NCBI GenBank assembly: GCA_002709565.1
Contig: PAPY01000002.1
Location: forward strand, 1 to 64,000
Length of the DNA: 64,000 bases
Direction: 5' to 3'
Source: Legionellales bacterium
Lineage (GTDB): Bacteria > Pseudomonadota > Gammaproteobacteria > UBA1113
Shown piece by piece: positions 27,436-35,588 of this stretch (the stretch's first letter is position 1; each line of letters begins with the position of its first letter). The position numbers were made by a program, and so were the translations under genes. The notes under the pieces were generated by a model. That model ran no database searches. It was not told where the DNA came from and was given only the letters and a program-made list of their open reading frames with translations.

Positions 27436-29372
27436 TCTGCGTCTGACGTACAAGAAGAAGGATTTTCAAGTTCGTAATGAGCCTCTTTAATTCTCTTAAC
27501 CCACTCTGGGGTTTCAGGGGAAGTCTGCATCCAAGAAAATAGTGATGTTGACGGTTCAGGGTTAATGGCCTGACCCAACGGTGTCGTAGGGTCGAGTGCT
27601 TTTGCCAGAACGTCTTTATTATGTGTGTATTTCTCTAGCAAACAATTTACTAGGAAAGCTCTATGGCGTTTGAACCAGGCGAAATTTGTTTCGTCGAATT
27701 CAGTTGCTTCAACTAATCGAGGTAGCAGGGTTTCTTTGATATAAACGTCACGCTGTTGCTCATAAAAATCTTTTTTGTCCTCGTTATCCAATGGATAGCT
27801 TTGAAGGCTGACGATAATTTCAGTACCAGAGCCAATCTGCCCGTTAAAAACAACTTTATTGTAATCGGTTTCAATCAAGCAGGGGATGGTGCCATTGGTG
27901 AAGAGGATGTTTAATGCTTCGGCGTCTTTATTTTCTAAGATAGAACTTAATGGCGTTTGACCTGATTCATCTGCCTGGGTAACTAAGTGTGCGGTCGCCT
28001 CTCTGCCTATGCTCCGCGCTAATGGAGAGAATTTGCCTTTTTCTAGGATGAGAGAAAACTTTTCAGTTTCTCTGCCGATATTACCAATCGTTTCGATAGC
28101 AATTTTAAACAGTTCAGCATCGTGTTCTTTGCAAGTATCAAGTAGCTCAGAATATTGTTTCATGACTGTTTCTGGTCCATCGTTGTTGTCAGCTTGAAAG
28201 CAAGTGACAAGGTTCTCATTGAGAGTGGTCAGAGACTGCTGTAGCCGGTTTTTGAGAGTTTCCTCTAACTCAGCGAATGTGCTGTTGAAGGTATTGCGTA
28301 GCTTACTCTGGGATAAATGTTTTTTTATAGCAGCGTAACAGGTTATAGCGGTTGCAGAAGCTATGGTATCAGGTGCTTGTGCTTCAAGTAGTTTATCAAC
28401 AACACGCTGTAAGAGTGATTGGCGATCTTGCTCAAATGACAGTATCTTATCCGTTAATTTTGCACCGGCACTAATGAGAGTAATAGCGACCTCAGTGTGG
28501 CCTTGATGAGCGGCGATGTAGAGTGGTCCGCCGCCATTGTGGCGAGGGTAGCGAAGCGTATCTACCTTTGCGCCGCGATTAAGCAATGCTTCGACGATCT
28601 TAGTGTGGCCATTATGAGCAGCAATGAAGAGCGGTGTGGCGTCATCGTCGCGACGTGCATCCACGTTAGCACTTTTTTCAAGCAATGCTGTGACGACTGC
28701 AATGTGGCCTTTTTGAGCGGCGATGTAGAGTGGTGTGGCGCCAGCATTGCGAGACGCATCCACGTTAGCATTGTAACTAAGCAATGCTATGACGACCTCA
28801 GTGTGGCCATTTTGAGCAGCGACGTAGAGCGGTGTTTCGCCAGTATTGCGACGTGCATCCACGTTAGCACTTTTTTCAAGCAATGCTGTGACGACTGCAA
28901 TGTGGCCTTTTTGAGCAGCGAAGTAGAGCGGTGTTTCGCCAGTATTGCGACGTGCATCCACGTTAGCACCTTTTTGAAGCAATACCTTGACGACCTCAGT
29001 GTGGCCTTGATGAGCAGCGATGCAGAGTGGTGTGGCGCTATCCTTGCGAGACGCATCCACGTTAGCCTTGTTTTCAAGTAATATCTTGACGACTTCAATG
29101 TGGCCATTTTGAGCGGCGATGAAGAGTGGTGTGGAGCCAGTATTGCGACGTGCATCCACGTTAGCACTTTTTTCAAGCAATGCTTTGACGACTTCAATGT
29201 GGCCATTTTGAGCAGCGAAGTAGAGCGGTGTTCTACCATCTTCGTCGGTAATATTGAGATCTATTTCACTGTTATCAAGCTCAAGTAGGCGCTGAACCTC
29301 AGAGAGATTTCCTTCTTCGGCCGCGTGAAATAATAAAGAGCTATTTGCTTGTTCTTTAGAGACAACGTACAT
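27411..29372 (-). CDS. Ankyrin-repeat protein, possible effector
   Basis: 653 residues. About residues 10-310 hold roughly nine 33-residue ankyrin repeats with the consensus G-x-TPLxxAAQxGHxEVVxxLL and linking NVDARRNTG-type loops. The C-terminal ~330 residues are helical, charged and not recognised. No signal peptide or membrane segment. Repeat codons are nearly identical at DNA level, suggesting recent expansion. Large ankyrin proteins in intracellular bacteria are often type IV secreted effectors, but no secretion system is visible here. It lies 130 bp downstream of ffs on the same strand. Confidence 0.88.
   Translation of the reverse strand: MYVVSKEQANSSLLFHAAEEGNLSEVQRLLELDNSEIDLNITDEDGRTPLYFAAQNGHIEVVKALLEKSANVDARRNTGSTPLFIAAQNGHIEVVKILLENKANVDASRKDSATPLCIAAHQGHTEVVKVLLQKGANVDARRNTGETPLYFAAQKGHIAVVTALLEKSANVDARRNTGETPLYVAAQNGHTEVVIALLSYNANVDASRNAGATPLYIAAQKGHIAVVTALLEKSANVDARRDDDATPLFIAAHNGHTKIVEALLNRGAKVDTLRYPRHNGGGPLYIAAHQGHTEVAITLISAGAKLTDKILSFEQDRQSLLQRVVDKLLEAQAPDTIASATAITCYAAIKKHLSQSKLRNTFNSTFAELEETLKNRLQQSLTTLNENLVTCFQADNNDGPETVMKQYSELLDTCKEHDAELFKIAIETIGNIGRETEKFSLILEKGKFSPLARSIGREATAHLVTQADESGQTPLSSILENKDAEALNILFTNGTIPCLIETDYNKVVFNGQIGSGTEIIVSLQSYPLDNEDKKDFYEQQRDVYIKETLLPRLVEATEFDETNFAWFKRHRAFLVNCLLEKYTHNKDVLAKALDPTTPLGQAINPEPSTSLFSWMQTSPETPEWVKRIKEAHYELENPSSCTSDADGKYVPTL
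28480..29270 (-). repeat. 99-bp tandem repeats encoding ankyrin units
   Basis: Blocks such as GTGTGGCC(A/T)T and CGTGCATCCACGTTAGCA recur every 99 bp, with long identical stretches between units. Two neighbouring units near 28840-28960 are almost identical. The low divergence, including synonymous sites, points to recent duplication or gene conversion. Confidence 0.85.
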
Positions 29373-29504
29373 AGGGCCCCCGTATAATTGTTAGTATCGT
29401 TGGGCGGCAGCATGTCATAAAATTTATAGTTGGTCAAATATTAACGGCTTTGGCTGTTGTTATCAAGAAAATCAAAGGGTTAGGGGAGATAGTAGAGCTT
29501 TGGA

Positions 29505-29610
29505 GGGTCCCACTAGCCACACCCCGGCACACGAGTCCACCACTACCGTTGCTTCCTTCCGGACCTGGCGGGGTTCGCGGCTTATCGTTGCGAGGGGACC
29601 AGTGGTTCCC
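29505..29610 (-). ncRNA. ffs: 4.5S RNA of the signal recognition particle
   Basis: On the minus strand the RNA contains the universal SRP domain IV core CCAGGTCCGGAAGGAAGCA, with the GGAA tetraloop and asymmetric loop. The 5' GGGAACCACU pairs with the 3' AGUGGGACCC (with an internal mismatch) to close a 106-nt hairpin. It partners Ffh in cotranslational membrane targeting. Intact and surely functional, unlike the fragment at 25290. Confidence 0.95.
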
Positions 29611-29689
29611 ATAATGCGCCTGAGAAGTTTTTAGTCACTTCGACAAACGAGGGGATGATTCTACACGGAATCCCCCCATAAGTGAAATG

Positions 29690-31342
29690 CTATGACGGCT
29701 TTGGGCTCGAGGACGAGCTTTTTGTTTCTGGGTCGTATTTGGGTCGGAAAATAGCAGCCGCTACATCTCTAAGAGCCCAGTTAGATGGAAATTTTCTTGC
29801 CCAGTCGTTATTAGGGCATGACTTGGTGGCGCTTGGATTAGAAGAGGCGGTTTCAGTGGGCGCTGTGAGGGGCTCGTCTGGATGTACTTCAATATCAGCG
29901 TCTGCAACATCGCTTAATGCTTTATGCTGTTTAATTAACCCAGCAAGTTGTTGATTTTTGGTATCTGTACAATCTAATAACGTTGGTTCAATGTATCTGT
30001 GTAGCTGAACGAGCTCAAACAATTCAATCGCTAAAATAAGTTTGCTGCCCATCGGTGCTCTGGCATCCGGACTGACTAATTTTGAAAAAAATTCTTTTAG
30101 TTCGTCATGACTTTCATCCGCGTGCAACATGTTACGCTGTTCTGCTGAAATCCAGTCTTTACCGCGTTTCTCATAGTGCCTGCGGAAGTATGATTTGTCA
30201 TTGTCGACTATTTCAGTATCGATAGCAGGTAATGTGCACAGGGCATTAGCTCTATCCATAGGCAAGACAAATTCCAAACATTGGCGAACATGATCAGCAA
30301 ACCACTTCATATCTGCCTGTTGGGAAAATAATGGGTCAGTTCCTACTCTCTTAGTAACTGCTATGGTGACGGCTTTCACCCACTCTTTGATGAGTTTACG
30401 GATGCGGCTAAAGTACGCTGCAGCCGGTGCAACATTATCTTCGGCTAAAGAGGCTTTAGCCCAACTAACACTCCATCGATCAATGTCATAATTTTCAGTA
30501 TATTTTTTTAAGAGTTCAATAGCTTGTTGGAGTGTATTACTGAGCCAGAGTTCTTTGAGCTCAGACAGGAAGAATTCTTTTGATGTCAGGAATGAAATCA
30601 TGGCTTCAATTTGTTGGTTGTTAGCGGCCATGGTTTTTATATTGGTTGAGGTGTTGTCTGGATCAATAACCCCAAAATACACTAGGCTAGAATAAAATGG
30701 TTCAAGAAAAAATGTTTGGGAAGCAACTATTTGCGATAATTGGATTTGAAAATTGTTAATGGTACCAGCATCGTTACCTTGCCTAGGATGCTCTAGGTGG
30801 TTTTGTTGGTTAACAATATGCTGCAAGGCATTCTTGACAACATCATAGTCAAGGTGTTCTGCATGTTTCGCGCCTTCGGTTCCGTCATAGCACGCAGCGC
30901 TGATGTTACTCAATTGGTTTTCTAAACTATCCTTGGCAATATTTGTGTAAATAGGGAGGATCAATAGATCAGAGTTTTGCTTTTGGGCCGCAACAGCTCG
31001 AACGAGCTCGACTTGTGTCCAGTAATTCATTATCGATGCTTGAGATACAATGAAAATAAAAATACCACTGCTATCGATGGCTTGCTTCATCATCTTGATA
31101 TTTTCTAACTTATGGTCAGACATAAAGACTGTATCGTAAAAAGGGGTAAAGCGTGTTTTATATTTCTGGTCGGGGTAGGCACTTATTATACTCAAGTTAG
31201 TGACTAATAAGCTGTAGATATCGCTTGCTATTTGTCTGGCATCACCATGTGCATAGGAAATAAACGCAGTTGAGTCGCATTGTAGTTTTTGCTCAGTCGT
31301 CGCAGAACTTTGGTAAAGGAAAGGAGTTGGATTTGAATGCAT
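29690..31342 (-). CDS. TIR-domain protein with unrecognised C-terminal region
   Basis: 550 residues from the ATG at 31340-31342 (AGGA Shine-Dalgarno); a longer ORF adds 24 doubtful residues. Residues ~25-165 form a TIR-like domain: FISYAHGDARQI (strand A/box 1), IFIFIVSQASI (strand D) and NYWTQVELVRAV, in which Glu112 sits where TIR NADases keep their catalytic glutamate. The remaining ~380 residues are helical and not recognised; the last ~60 are acidic, Thr/Ser/Pro-rich and disordered. It could be a defence NADase or a host-directed effector. No Thoeris or Argonaute partner is adjacent. Confidence 0.75.
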   Translation of the reverse strand: MHSNPTPFLYQSSATTEQKLQCDSTAFISYAHGDARQIASDIYSLLVTNLSIISAYPDQKYKTRFTPFYDTVFMSDHKLENIKMMKQAIDSSGIFIFIVSQASIMNYWTQVELVRAVAAQKQNSDLLILPIYTNIAKDSLENQLSNISAACYDGTEGAKHAEHLDYDVVKNALQHIVNQQNHLEHPRQGNDAGTINNFQIQLSQIVASQTFFLEPFYSSLVYFGVIDPDNTSTNIKTMAANNQQIEAMISFLTSKEFFLSELKELWLSNTLQQAIELLKKYTENYDIDRWSVSWAKASLAEDNVAPAAAYFSRIRKLIKEWVKAVTIAVTKRVGTDPLFSQQADMKWFADHVRQCLEFVLPMDRANALCTLPAIDTEIVDNDKSYFRRHYEKRGKDWISAEQRNMLHADESHDELKEFFSKLVSPDARAPMGSKLILAIELFELVQLHRYIEPTLLDCTDTKNQQLAGLIKQHKALSDVADADIEVHPDEPLTAPTETASSNPSATKSCPNNDWARKFPSNWALRDVAAAIFRPKYDPETKSSSSSPKPS

Positions 31343-31523
31343 AATTTTTTCCTGAATCGTGATAATTAAGAGTGGTTGTCTACACATAGTTATAATTGGA
31401 GCGCATACTAGCAAGGGAGCTGTATTAAAGTCAACCAGTTCTTCAGAATGATTTTCCTGAGGATTTGTGGTTTACTTTAGTGCCTTCAATTTTTCAACGT
31501 AGCCCGCATTTATGGAGATTAAG

Positions 31524-32273
31524 ATGTTACGCTATCAGCTCGTTTTATTCATCTCACTATTGTTTGTTTGTCTGATGGGGGTGGCAAAGCCACTACTCCC
31601 CGAAGATTTCGTTTATCTGAGTGATATGGATCCCACTATCATCCAAAGTACCCGTTACTATACGTATGAGAACTTCACTGGACGACCTGTGCCGGGTTAT
31701 CAAAGTCGTGAGATTGTAAGCACCCGTGCTGCAGCGAAGGCTCTCACAAAAGTCAATGCAGACTTGCGTCGTCAAGGCTATCAACTGGTTGTCTATGATG
31801 CTTATCGTCCACAACAGGCGGTAAATGCGTTTATCCGTTGGAGCCGTAATGCGGCAGATACTAAGGCTAAAGCAAAATACTATCCGACCGTGAATAAGAA
31901 AGACGTATTTAAACTGGGCTATGTGGCCCAACGTTCTGGTCACTCCCGAGGAAGTACGTTCGATTTGACAATCATTCCTTTGGGGGAGTCTGTCGGTGCT
32001 GTCAAAATATCGCAACGGGAATTAACTAATGGTGAGAGTATACCGTTCTTAAATGATAATACGGTGGATATGGGGTCGAGTTTTGATTTGTTTAATCCAG
32101 TTTCTTATGGCAAGTCACGCTTAGTAACAAAAGCGCAACAACAACGTCGGGCGTTGTTGCGTAATACGATGGTGAAATATGGTTTTGTGCCTTATCGCAA
32201 AGAATGGTGGCACTACACGTTGCGTAATGAGCCGCATCCGAAGACGTATTATGATTTTGTGGTTAGCCAATAA
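31524..32273 (+). CDS. Secreted D-alanyl-D-alanine dipeptidase (VanX/DdpX family)
   Basis: 249 residues from the second ATG, which has GGAG 6 nt upstream; the first ATG (31512) has none. A signal peptide (about 1-22) precedes the peptidase M15D domain. The zinc motif SGHSRGSTFDL gives His and Asp, and KEWWHYTL gives the catalytic Glu and third zinc ligand His. DAYRPQQAV carries the conserved Arg. VanX-type enzymes cleave D-Ala-D-Ala. With a signal peptide and no vanA/vanH, a role in peptidoglycan turnover is more likely than glycopeptide resistance. Its end overlaps the convergent ATPase gene by 11 nt. Confidence 0.92.
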   Translation: MLRYQLVLFISLLFVCLMGVAKPLLPEDFVYLSDMDPTIIQSTRYYTYENFTGRPVPGYQSREIVSTRAAAKALTKVNADLRRQGYQLVVYDAYRPQQAVNAFIRWSRNAADTKAKAKYYPTVNKKDVFKLGYVAQRSGHSRGSTFDLTIIPLGESVGAVKISQRELTNGESIPFLNDNTVDMGSSFDLFNPVSYGKSRLVTKAQQQRRALLRNTMVKYGFVPYRKEWWHYTLRNEPHPKTYYDFVVSQ

Positions 32274-33426
32274 AATTCCACGGGATCACAACGATGTTCT
32301 TGTCAATTTTATAGATGTCTGACACCGGGGCAATGAAATAGCCTGTGGCTTCAGGGTGATTCTTAAGAAAACTTCTCATGCCTCGTTGTTTGTAGGTGTC
32401 AATATTGGCATTGACAACGCACTCAATACCGATGAGTCTATCATTAGTTTTGAGCACTAAATCAATTTCAGCACCACCACGAGTACGATAATAATGAAGT
32501 TGTGGTTTTTGCTTACCGGAGTATTCATACTGTGCGTAAATTTCATTGATGAGTAAGCTATTCAAACAATCTGTACGAGAAAAGATTGTTTGATTACCAC
32601 TCAATAAACAGTTTAAAACTCCAGCGTCGAAGACTCTATACATACTGAGAGCATTAGGATTGTCAAAAGACGGGATTTTATAAATCAAGAATAATTCTTC
32701 GAGTGCTTCTATATGTTTCTTGAGGGTGACTGTAGTAGTGCTTAAATCAGAGGCAAGTTTGGCGAGAGGAATCAGTGGCTTAGATGCAAAGGTCTTCAAG
32801 ATGTTATAGGCTAAGTCACTGTCATAATCGGCATCTTTTAATTGTTTAATATCACGGTAACAAATAGCTTCTAACCAACTATTGATGATGGCATGGCGTT
32901 CATCCATATCACTGAGAGAACAAAACACAGGCATGCCGCCGCATTCTAGCCAGGTTTCGACAGTTTTTGCTTTGATGCCATTACCATCAGTTAGTTGCGA
33001 TGAAACCCAAGGGGAGGCAAAATCAAGGCCGCTAATTTCACGCAACGTCATTGGATATAGTCGGGTTATTCCCATGCGCCCGGCCAAGGATTCACGTACA
33101 CCGGATTTGGATGAAAACTCTGTTGATCCTGATAGGGTAAATGCACCAACACAGCGATTGCGGTCGATAATCGCTTTGATAGAGTCAAAGATATGGGGGA
33201 TCTTTTGTGCTTCATCGATGATTAGATGTCGCTTTTGATCATCGCTTTCTCCCAAAAGCAGCTGTTCAGGGGCATTCTTGGCACGATTCACAGTACTAAA
33301 ATCATCAAAAGTGATGTATTTGGCATCAAGCTCATCACACCACTGGTTCATCAAAAAGGTACTTTTACCTACCTGGCGTGGTCCTAAAACCCCCAAAACA
33401 GGGAAGATCCGGGCTTTTTTCTGCAA
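32263..33426 (-). CDS. AAA ATPase with C-terminal DUF4143 domain
   Basis: 387 residues from a TTG. The N-terminal AAA_14 ATPase has Walker A GPRQVGKST and Walker B HLIIDEAQKI. The C-terminal DUF4143 nuclease-like domain carries the YYRTRGGAEIDLVLK motif. The reading frame stays open upstream of the TTG for about 25 codons, back to a TAA near 33500. Those codons read like the usual start of the family (YIRYFIHRRARHIQQ), yet contain no ATG, GTG or TTG. The true start may therefore be non-standard or lost. Function of the family is poorly known. Confidence 0.85.
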   Translation of the reverse strand: MQKKARIFPVLGVLGPRQVGKSTFLMNQWCDELDAKYITFDDFSTVNRAKNAPEQLLLGESDDQKRHLIIDEAQKIPHIFDSIKAIIDRNRCVGAFTLSGSTEFSSKSGVRESLAGRMGITRLYPMTLREISGLDFASPWVSSQLTDGNGIKAKTVETWLECGGMPVFCSLSDMDERHAIINSWLEAICYRDIKQLKDADYDSDLAYNILKTFASKPLIPLAKLASDLSTTTVTLKKHIEALEELFLIYKIPSFDNPNALSMYRVFDAGVLNCLLSGNQTIFSRTDCLNSLLINEIYAQYEYSGKQKPQLHYYRTRGGAEIDLVLKTNDRLIGIECVVNANIDTYKQRGMRSFLKNHPEATGYFIAPVSDIYKIDKNIVVIPWNFIG

Positions 33427-33459
33427 AATTTGCTGGATATGGCGTGCTCGTCGATGTAT

Positions 33460-33508
33460 AAAGTACCTGATATATTCGTTGCTATTGATGTAATATTACA
33501 GGTACTTT
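33460..33508. repeat. Inverted repeat over the 5' end of the DUF4143 ATPase gene
   Basis: Arms AAAGTACCTG (33460-33469) and CAGGTACTTT (33499-33508) are perfectly complementary, separated by 29 nt that contain further partial complementarity (TATATT/AATATT). It overlaps the apparent unannounced N-terminal codons of the ATPase gene. Could be an operator. Confidence 0.75.
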
Positions 33509-33561
33509 TGGATTATTGTAAAATAAAAAGGCAGAAAAAGTGGTTTTTGCTTAGTAGTCCA

Positions 33562-34764
33562 TTAGATTCTGGTAGATTTTTGAACTTCTTTTAGCGTCTT
33601 TTCCACCATCTGCAACGATGTTTTGCTCACCCCAGCTTCATTCGCAAACTCAGGCCAAAGTGATACGGCATGCTGCACTTCTTGAATAATATCACTGGCA
33701 GTGTCAGAGTCGATGTCAACGGTATTCGCCAGATCAATCAGATGTTGATGAGTTGGGTGTTTGCCTTCCCCCATGACCATCGTGCAATGCTCACCAATAG
33801 GACCTGACGAAAAGGTTAGATCATAGGCGGGGGACACTGACCATTGGCCCTTATTATTCATCAAGAATGAGAAGTTCTTGGCATGGTCGTCTCGATTGTG
33901 GCTCAATACATTGAAGACTGCAGCACGAAATTGTTTCTCAGTTTCACCGGTATTTTTGCTGAGAAGGCTTGTTGCCTTAAGAATAGTTTTGTAATCAAGA
34001 CTAGGGATGCGATGATCGGCATGCAGAAGTCCACTTAACGTATGCATATGGGTGCGCTGGCCTGCATGTCTGTCAAAACGTTTTACGCCAAAGTACCCGG
34101 GGCATTTTTTTGAAGGGAATAATTTAGCCTCGGGGACAATAAGGCCAGCTTTGTCAGCCATTAAGTGATAAGCATATTCTATGGCGCCGATGTCATTTGT
34201 ATCGATGGCCGAGCGAAACTTGATAAGCCAGTCAGATTCATCCAGGCGCACAACAATCTTAGGTCTTGCACCTGCAGAAGAACCATTCATTGCCAGTAAT
34301 TCATCAACAAATTCAGCATCATCATCTTCGCTAACGGCATAAACTTCATCAGCAATATCATCGAGGTGCTTAAATGTCGGTTGTTCACCAACACTAATTT
34401 CAGGTTCAAACACTAACGCCCCCATGCCATGATATCCGACATACCGTAATCTATCGAGGGGCGATAAGTTTCCTGGATTGATGCCAAGTTGGCGTAATTT
34501 GCGATCCAGCAATAAGCGTCCCCAACCATCGGGCAAGCTATCATTAAAGACACCGAATAAACCTTCAAATAAGTGGTCGTCACAACGCTGGGTGCCTGCC
34601 TTTAAGGGTAATTTAAATGGCGAGATTTCAAGCCCAGATTTAATGAAGTCGGGAGTATATTCAAAGACTATCTCACGTTGATGCAATGCAAGCCTCCCAA
34701 CGGGGATAGGGGAGTCATCAAAATGCAGTGCGACATGGATTATGGATATGGGTTCAAATGTCAT
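33562..34764 (-). CDS. hipA: HipA-family serine/threonine kinase toxin
   Basis: 400 residues. The N-terminal HipA_N-like domain is followed by a couple-HipA region (GMGALVFEPE) and the kinase core. The phosphate-binding loop has SSAGARPK. The catalytic loop is LSHNRDDHAKN (Asp in DDH-x-KN), and the metal-binding motif is PAYDLTFS. HipA toxins phosphorylate targets such as glutamyl-tRNA synthetase and cause persistence. It overlaps the antitoxin gene by 4 nt. All key kinase residues seem intact. Confidence 0.93.
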   Translation of the reverse strand: MTFEPISIIHVALHFDDSPIPVGRLALHQREIVFEYTPDFIKSGLEISPFKLPLKAGTQRCDDHLFEGLFGVFNDSLPDGWGRLLLDRKLRQLGINPGNLSPLDRLRYVGYHGMGALVFEPEISVGEQPTFKHLDDIADEVYAVSEDDDAEFVDELLAMNGSSAGARPKIVVRLDESDWLIKFRSAIDTNDIGAIEYAYHLMADKAGLIVPEAKLFPSKKCPGYFGVKRFDRHAGQRTHMHTLSGLLHADHRIPSLDYKTILKATSLLSKNTGETEKQFRAAVFNVLSHNRDDHAKNFSFLMNNKGQWSVSPAYDLTFSSGPIGEHCTMVMGEGKHPTHQHLIDLANTVDIDSDTASDIIQEVQHAVSLWPEFANEAGVSKTSLQMVEKTLKEVQKSTRI

Positions 34765-35063
34765 TCGCGACCTCGCTGGCGGGTGGATTCATTGAGTAGA
34801 TCATCTAGGCTGATGACTTTCTCTGTGTGGGGTTGGGTGAATAATGCCTCGAAATCATCTAAGCAATCAAGAACCAAGGCTAGTTTCAGTAGTGAGTGAA
34901 ATGCAATTTTACCTGTGTGTTCAAATTGTTTGATTACAGCGAGGCTGACACCGGAACGTTGGGCAAGGGTTTTTTGGGTAAGATTGAGGGCTAGCCGGCG
35001 GCTACGGGCTTGGTTAGCCACCATCGTCGTAATATCACTAGGAGTTAGTAATTTAATAGCCAC
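34761..35063 (-). CDS. hipB: HipB-like HTH antitoxin
   Basis: 100 residues from a GTG at 35061-35063 with AAGGG about 8 nt upstream. A Cro/C1-type helix-turn-helix spans about residues 18-70 (LNLTQKTLAQRSGVSLAVIKQFEHTG). A C-terminal tail rich in Arg/Asp follows. HipB dimers neutralise HipA and repress the operon. A large inverted repeat overlaps its start codon. Confidence 0.92.
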   Translation of the reverse strand: MAIKLLTPSDITTMVANQARSRRLALNLTQKTLAQRSGVSLAVIKQFEHTGKIAFHSLLKLALVLDCLDDFEALFTQPHTEKVISLDDLLNESTRQRGRE

Positions 35064-35110
35064 TATAATAGCCCTTATCGGTTAAAATCGTTGATAAGAG
35101 TTATTATAGT
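35062..35110 (-). promoter_or_regulatory. HipB operator/promoter palindrome
   Basis: Arms ACTATAATAGCCCTTATC (35062-35079) and GATAAGAGTTATTATAGT (35093-35110) are complementary at 16 of 18 positions. A further GCTATTATAG half-site follows at 35112. The palindrome overlaps the hipB GTG. Hip operons are usually controlled by several TATCC-type palindromes; the sequence differs here but location fits. Confidence 0.75.
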
Positions 35111-35148
35111 AGCTATTATAGAGTTTGTCTAACTATTGTTCTTGCTGG

Positions 35149-35586
35149 CTATACCTCTGCCAACGCCTCATATTCTCGCAGTAAATCCATACAAGCTTTG
35201 GCGCTGTAATAGCCTTTATTGCCCTTGGCGCCGCCAGTACGTTCACGGGCCAGATCGGCAGTTTGAGTGGTTAAAACGCCAAACATCACAGGGGTGTCGG
35301 TATCAAGGGCGGCTTGTTGGCAACCAAAACTAACTTGTTGGCAGACGTAATCATAGTGATCGGTCTCACCATAAATGACCGCCCCTAAGCAAATCACTGC
35401 CGCCACATCTTTTTTGGCTGCACAGCGTTTCGCGAACAAGGGTAATTCAACCGCACCGGGTACAGTGAAGTAATGTAGGCTGTAATCAGCTTGGGGATGT
35501 TCGGCAAAATAGTCTTTTGCGCCCTCGGTTAATTTGTCGGTGATTTCAGTGTTAAATTGACTGGTGACAATAATTATCTTTTTCAT
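35149..35586 (-). CDS. ribH: 6,7-dimethyl-8-ribityllumazine synthase
   Basis: 145 residues from the ATG at 35584-35586 (GAGG Shine-Dalgarno); the longer frame reads through the end of ribBA and is rejected. Motifs VTSQFNTEITDKL, VPGAVELPLFA and CLGAVIYGETDHYDYV match lumazine synthase, the penultimate enzyme of riboflavin synthesis. Last gene of the rib operon, 2 nt after ribBA. Confidence 0.95.
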   Translation of the reverse strand: MKKIIIVTSQFNTEITDKLTEGAKDYFAEHPQADYSLHYFTVPGAVELPLFAKRCAAKKDVAAVICLGAVIYGETDHYDYVCQQVSFGCQQAALDTDTPVMFGVLTTQTADLARERTGGAKGNKGYYSAKACMDLLREYEALAEV

Positions 35587-35588
35587 AC

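Noticed and set aside
28497-29081. 194-codon plus-strand frame with repeated units opposite the ankyrin gene
   Set aside because: It arises from the 99-bp ankyrin repeats read on the wrong strand; the minus frame gives a clear ankyrin consensus.
28480-29270. Possible CRISPR-like array
   Set aside because: Repeats are 99 bp, contiguous and in frame with ankyrin codons, with no unique spacers and no cas genes.
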